This document shows positions 61,702 through 64,000 of a DNA stretch of 64,000 bases, one piece after another. Source of the stretch: Gammaproteobacteria bacterium (GTDB lineage: Bacteria; Pseudomonadota; Gammaproteobacteria; Arenicellales; Poriferihabitantaceae); contig JAHEGU010000009.1 in the NCBI GenBank assembly GCA_024644945.1, positions 1 to 64,000 of the forward strand. The letters are read 5' to 3'. Both the position numbers and the translations under genes were made by a program. The stretch's first letter is position 1; the number at the start of each line of letters is the position of its first letter. Below the pieces are notes generated by a model, which did no database searches, was not told the DNA's origin, and saw only the letters and a program-made list of their open reading frames with translations.

Positions 61702-62729
61702 CAGGAGTCCTCCTTAAAACTTGAAGTCAATTTTGCCAGTTCGGAAAGCTTGTCCAGCGCTTTGCCGCTGTTTAATACCTCGCGTGCCAGCTCCACTCCC
61801 GCAGTAATACTATCGGCCAGATCTGCCGCATATATTGTGGCACCTGCATTGAGCGCGACCATGTCATACGCGAGTCCAGGGGCCCCACCCAGCGCCTGCT
61901 TTATCAGTTCAAGACTGTGCGCTGAGTCACGAACCGTAAGCGCCTCCATTGACGCTTTTGTCAGCCCAAAATCCTCCGGTTCGATTTGAAAATCATTTAT
62001 CTTACCGTCTTTCAATTCCGAGACTTCGGTACTTGCTGCCAATGAAATCTCATCAGTGCCATCATCAGAACATACCACCACGGTGTGAATACTGCCCAAA
62101 GCCGCGAATACCTCCGCAATTGGCCTTACCCACTTCCGATCAAACACGCCTACCAGCTGGTATGTAGCGCTGGCCGGGTTAGTAAGAGGGCCAAGCAGAT
62201 TAAATATCGTGCGGACGCCAATCTCCCGTCTAGGTCCAATAGCGTGGCGTGTTGCCGCGTGGTGAGTAGGCGCAAACATGAATCCGATTCCCACCTGGTC
62301 TATACATTGCCCGACCTGGTTCGGCGAGATCGCAATGTTCACACCAGCTTCTTCAAGCACATCAGCGCTGCCGGAATTACCGGTGGCGGCACGATTACCG
62401 TGCTTCGCAACGTTGGCCCCTGCGGCGCAAGTAACCAGGGCACTGGCGGTGGAAACATTAAATAATTTTGCCCCGTCTCCGCCTGTCCCCACGGTATCGA
62501 CAATACGATCCGCCCGGGTCTCAACCTTAGCGGCCAGATCTCGCATGATTGTGGCGGCGCCTACAATTTCTTCAACTGTTTCGCCCTTTATCATTAACGC
62601 GGTAAGAAATGCACCGATCTGCGCAGGAGTAGCTTCTCCATGCATGATCAAACCCATCACATCCTGCATTTCTTCACGAGTAAGGTCGTGGCCTGCGACA
62701 AGCTTGCGATTTGCCGATTGCAAATCCAT
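61701..62729 (-). CDS. trpD: Anthranilate phosphoribosyltransferase
   Basis: This 342-residue enzyme joins anthranilate with PRPP in the second step of tryptophan synthesis. Features are VDTVGTGGDGAKLFNVSTASALVTCAAGANVAKHGNRAATGNSGSADVLEEAGV near residues 75-130 (PRPP loop GTGGD and KHGNRA), FMFAPTHHAA, RREIGVRTIFNLLGPLTNPA and SDDGTDEISLAASTEV. Length matches the family. trpE, trpG and trpC are not in the window, while trpBA lies about 21 kb away, so the pathway genes are dispersed. Confidence 0.96.
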   Translation of the reverse strand: MDLQSANRKLVAGHDLTREEMQDVMGLIMHGEATPAQIGAFLTALMIKGETVEEIVGAATIMRDLAAKVETRADRIVDTVGTGGDGAKLFNVSTASALVTCAAGANVAKHGNRAATGNSGSADVLEEAGVNIAISPNQVGQCIDQVGIGFMFAPTHHAATRHAIGPRREIGVRTIFNLLGPLTNPASATYQLVGVFDRKWVRPIAEVFAALGSIHTVVVCSDDGTDEISLAASTEVSELKDGKINDFQIEPEDFGLTKASMEALTVRDSAHSLELIKQALGGAPGLAYDMVALNAGATIYAADLADSITAGVELAREVLNSGKALDKLSELAKLTSSFKEDS

Positions 62730-62762
62730 AACAAACCTCGTTTTGTTCTTAGTGGGCGGGAA

Positions 62763-63824
62763 TTATAGACCGAATTCAGGCAGTGACAGTATCTGCTTTC
62801 GATACGCAAACAATGCAGGAGTGCCACCAGTATGAATCATTACAATATTGTTCTTATCTTCAAGCATTCCTGATTCGAGCATCATTAAAGTACCGGCTAC
62901 AGTCTTCGCTGAGTAAACCGGATCCAGCAATATTCCTTCCAGCGCTGCCACGTCTTGGATGGTTTGTACCACCTTCTGTGAAACCTGCCCATAACCTGGC
63001 GCAAGTGCGAGATCGCTGACTTCTATATCGAATTCCTTGACCACTTCTTCTAGTCCCAGCATGCGCTCCACTTTGCGACAGGTAGATAAAATCCTGGGGT
63101 ACTGAGCCTCCACCGGTCGTCGCACGCACATTCCGATGACCGGAATTGACATACCCAAGGTTCGAAAACCCGTCAGCAGACCAGCATGAGTTAATCCGCT
63201 GCCAGAGCCAACTACTATCATATCGGGTTCAATACCCTGCTGCATGAACTGTTCCGCAAGTTCCCTCGCTGCCAGGGCATAACCGAGCGCCCCTTTTGGC
63301 TGCTCTACCGGCGCCAGCGGGACAATGTAAGGTTGTTTTCCGTCTGCCGCCAGTTGATCCGCGATCTGTTTCAGCTTTTTATCAGCCCCGTGCTCGTCTT
63401 CTCCTTCGGCAAAGGAGTGAATATGCGCGCCAAACAATTTGTCCAGCAACACATTACCCGATTCCAAGTAGTCTGTGTCGTTGGACTTGACCCGGGTTTC
63501 GAGCTGGATATGACATTCAAACCCAAGTTTCGCCGCAGCCGCCGCCAGCATCCGCATGTAGTTAGACTGCACTGCGCCCGTGCTCAGCACCGTGTCGCAT
63601 CCCTGCACCTGTGCCTCTCCCAGATAAAACTCTAGCTGACGGGCTTTGTTACCCCCCATAGCCAATCCAGTGCAATCGTCGCGTTTCAGCATAAGAGAAT
63701 GCGCAGGGTAGTGTGCCGATAGACGCGGCAGATGCTCAAGCGGTGTTGGCGTATGAGTCAGCGTTACGCGTGGCCACTTGGCGAGAGCCCGGTCGAGTCG
63801 ATCGAAGTCTGGAGTTTGATTCAT
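62763..63824 (-). CDS. D-cysteine desulfhydrase / ACC deaminase-like PLP enzyme
   Basis: This enzyme of about 353 residues belongs to the fold-type II PLP group that includes D-cysteine desulfhydrase (DcyD) and ACC deaminase. The PLP lysine lies in LKRDDCTGLAMGGNKARQLEFYLGEA near residue 57, and IVVGSGSGLTHAGLLTGF and LLDPVYSAKTVAGTLMML are typical. DcyD-like enzymes turn D-cysteine into pyruvate, sulfide and ammonia; other D-amino acids or ACC cannot be excluded. An ATG upstream at 63878 would add 18 residues; ATG at 63824 (MNQTPDFD) fits homologues better. trpD follows after 33 bases. Confidence 0.85.
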   Translation of the reverse strand: MNQTPDFDRLDRALAKWPRVTLTHTPTPLEHLPRLSAHYPAHSLMLKRDDCTGLAMGGNKARQLEFYLGEAQVQGCDTVLSTGAVQSNYMRMLAAAAAKLGFECHIQLETRVKSNDTDYLESGNVLLDKLFGAHIHSFAEGEDEHGADKKLKQIADQLAADGKQPYIVPLAPVEQPKGALGYALAARELAEQFMQQGIEPDMIVVGSGSGLTHAGLLTGFRTLGMSIPVIGMCVRRPVEAQYPRILSTCRKVERMLGLEEVVKEFDIEVSDLALAPGYGQVSQKVVQTIQDVAALEGILLDPVYSAKTVAGTLMMLESGMLEDKNNIVMIHTGGTPALFAYRKQILSLPEFGL

Positions 63825-63925
63825 TGCATTATGATTAGAGAATATGGCGGTGATCTCGTCGAAACATCTGATGACCAAGATTTGCTTTGAAGTCGATGGC
63901 GGTGCGGCCAGGGGCGCGCAGTGTA

Positions 63926-64000
63926 TCAGCCTTTGAGAAATTTAAGTGGGTCCTGAGGTTTACCGTTAACCCTGATCTCGAAATGCAACATAGTCCTTTC
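63926..64000 (-). CDS. M23 family peptidoglycan peptidase, C-terminal end only
   Basis: The last 24 codons of a minus-strand gene run from the window edge to TGA at 63926-63928. They read RTMLHFEIRVNGKPQDPLKF, the standard end of LytM/M23-domain proteins such as NlpD or EnvC (HFEIRxxGKxxNPLxxL), with the last zinc-site-proximal His in LHFEIR. Most of the gene lies outside the window, so the exact member cannot be told. Confidence 0.75.
   Translation of the reverse strand, partial: ERTMLHFEIRVNGKPQDPLKFLKG

Overview
This window reads as chromosome of a gammaproteobacterium, roughly half G+C, probably a Pseudomonadales- or Cellvibrionales-like or marine lineage; the exact genus cannot be told from the sequence alone. 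The grounds are lineage-typical gene sets: ydbH-ynbE-ydbL, zapA-6S RNA-fau, miaB-phoH-ybeY-lnt, rnhA/dnaQ with a YafS-like methyltransferase, a rimK cassette, sohB, glnS, leuCD beside a FimV/HubP gene, and metZ followed by an SDR gene. No prophage, insertion sequence, CRISPR array, rRNA or tRNA gene was seen. Nearly everything is compact housekeeping DNA.

Layout. 1-2309: ribosome-modification cassette (RimB-like protease, RimK, AstE/AspA-like deacylase). 2425-3735: MscS channel. 4200-7784 (minus): DUF2797 protein, trans-sulfuration enzyme, HerA-like ATPase. 7944-12642 (plus): folE, xni, the YdbH-YnbE-YdbL envelope lipid-transport set and a 59-residue membrane protein. 12805-19065 (plus): a plant-type SABATH methyltransferase and a TRAP transporter whose large permease has a long coiled-coil tail. 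19066-19966: a 900-base gene-free stretch holding a strong candidate for a small RNA with an anti-Shine-Dalgarno loop, then a mosaic of imperfect repeats. 19967-33265 (minus): bioY, lnt-ybeY-phoH-miaB (ybeX/corC missing), ydcF, hrpA, an FkbM methyltransferase and maeB. 33366-36821 (minus): cyclophilin, EVE protein, YmdB-like phosphoesterase, fau, 6S RNA, zapA and a ZapB-like coiled coil. 36960-41318: SDR, metZ and divergent trpBA around a 361-base control region. 41361-46486 (mostly minus): thioesterase, AhpD-like protein, deoxynucleoside kinase, DUF455, dnaQ with an in-frame minisatellite, rnhA, methyltransferase. 46585-51440 (plus): dapE, glnS, sohB, gamma carbonic anhydrase, small unknown protein. 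51494-64000 (mostly minus): FimV/HubP, leuDC, aroC, GST, N-formylglutamate amidohydrolase, an EamA exporter on the plus strand, a BacNav-type sodium channel, a stand-alone Lrp/AsnC RAM domain, trpD, a D-cysteine desulfhydrase-like enzyme and the last codons of an M23 peptidase.

Functionally the window covers amino-acid synthesis (trpBA, trpD, leuCD, aroC, dapE, metZ), translation and RNA care (rimK, glnS, miaB, ybeY, hrpA, 6S RNA), envelope upkeep (YdbH set, Lnt, SohB, MscS, M23 peptidase) and division or polarity (ZapA, ZapB-like, FimV/HubP). The least expected items are the anti-SD small RNA candidate near 19461, the DctM tail, the SABATH methyltransferase and the palindrome that fills the spacer of a promoter between metZ and trpB.
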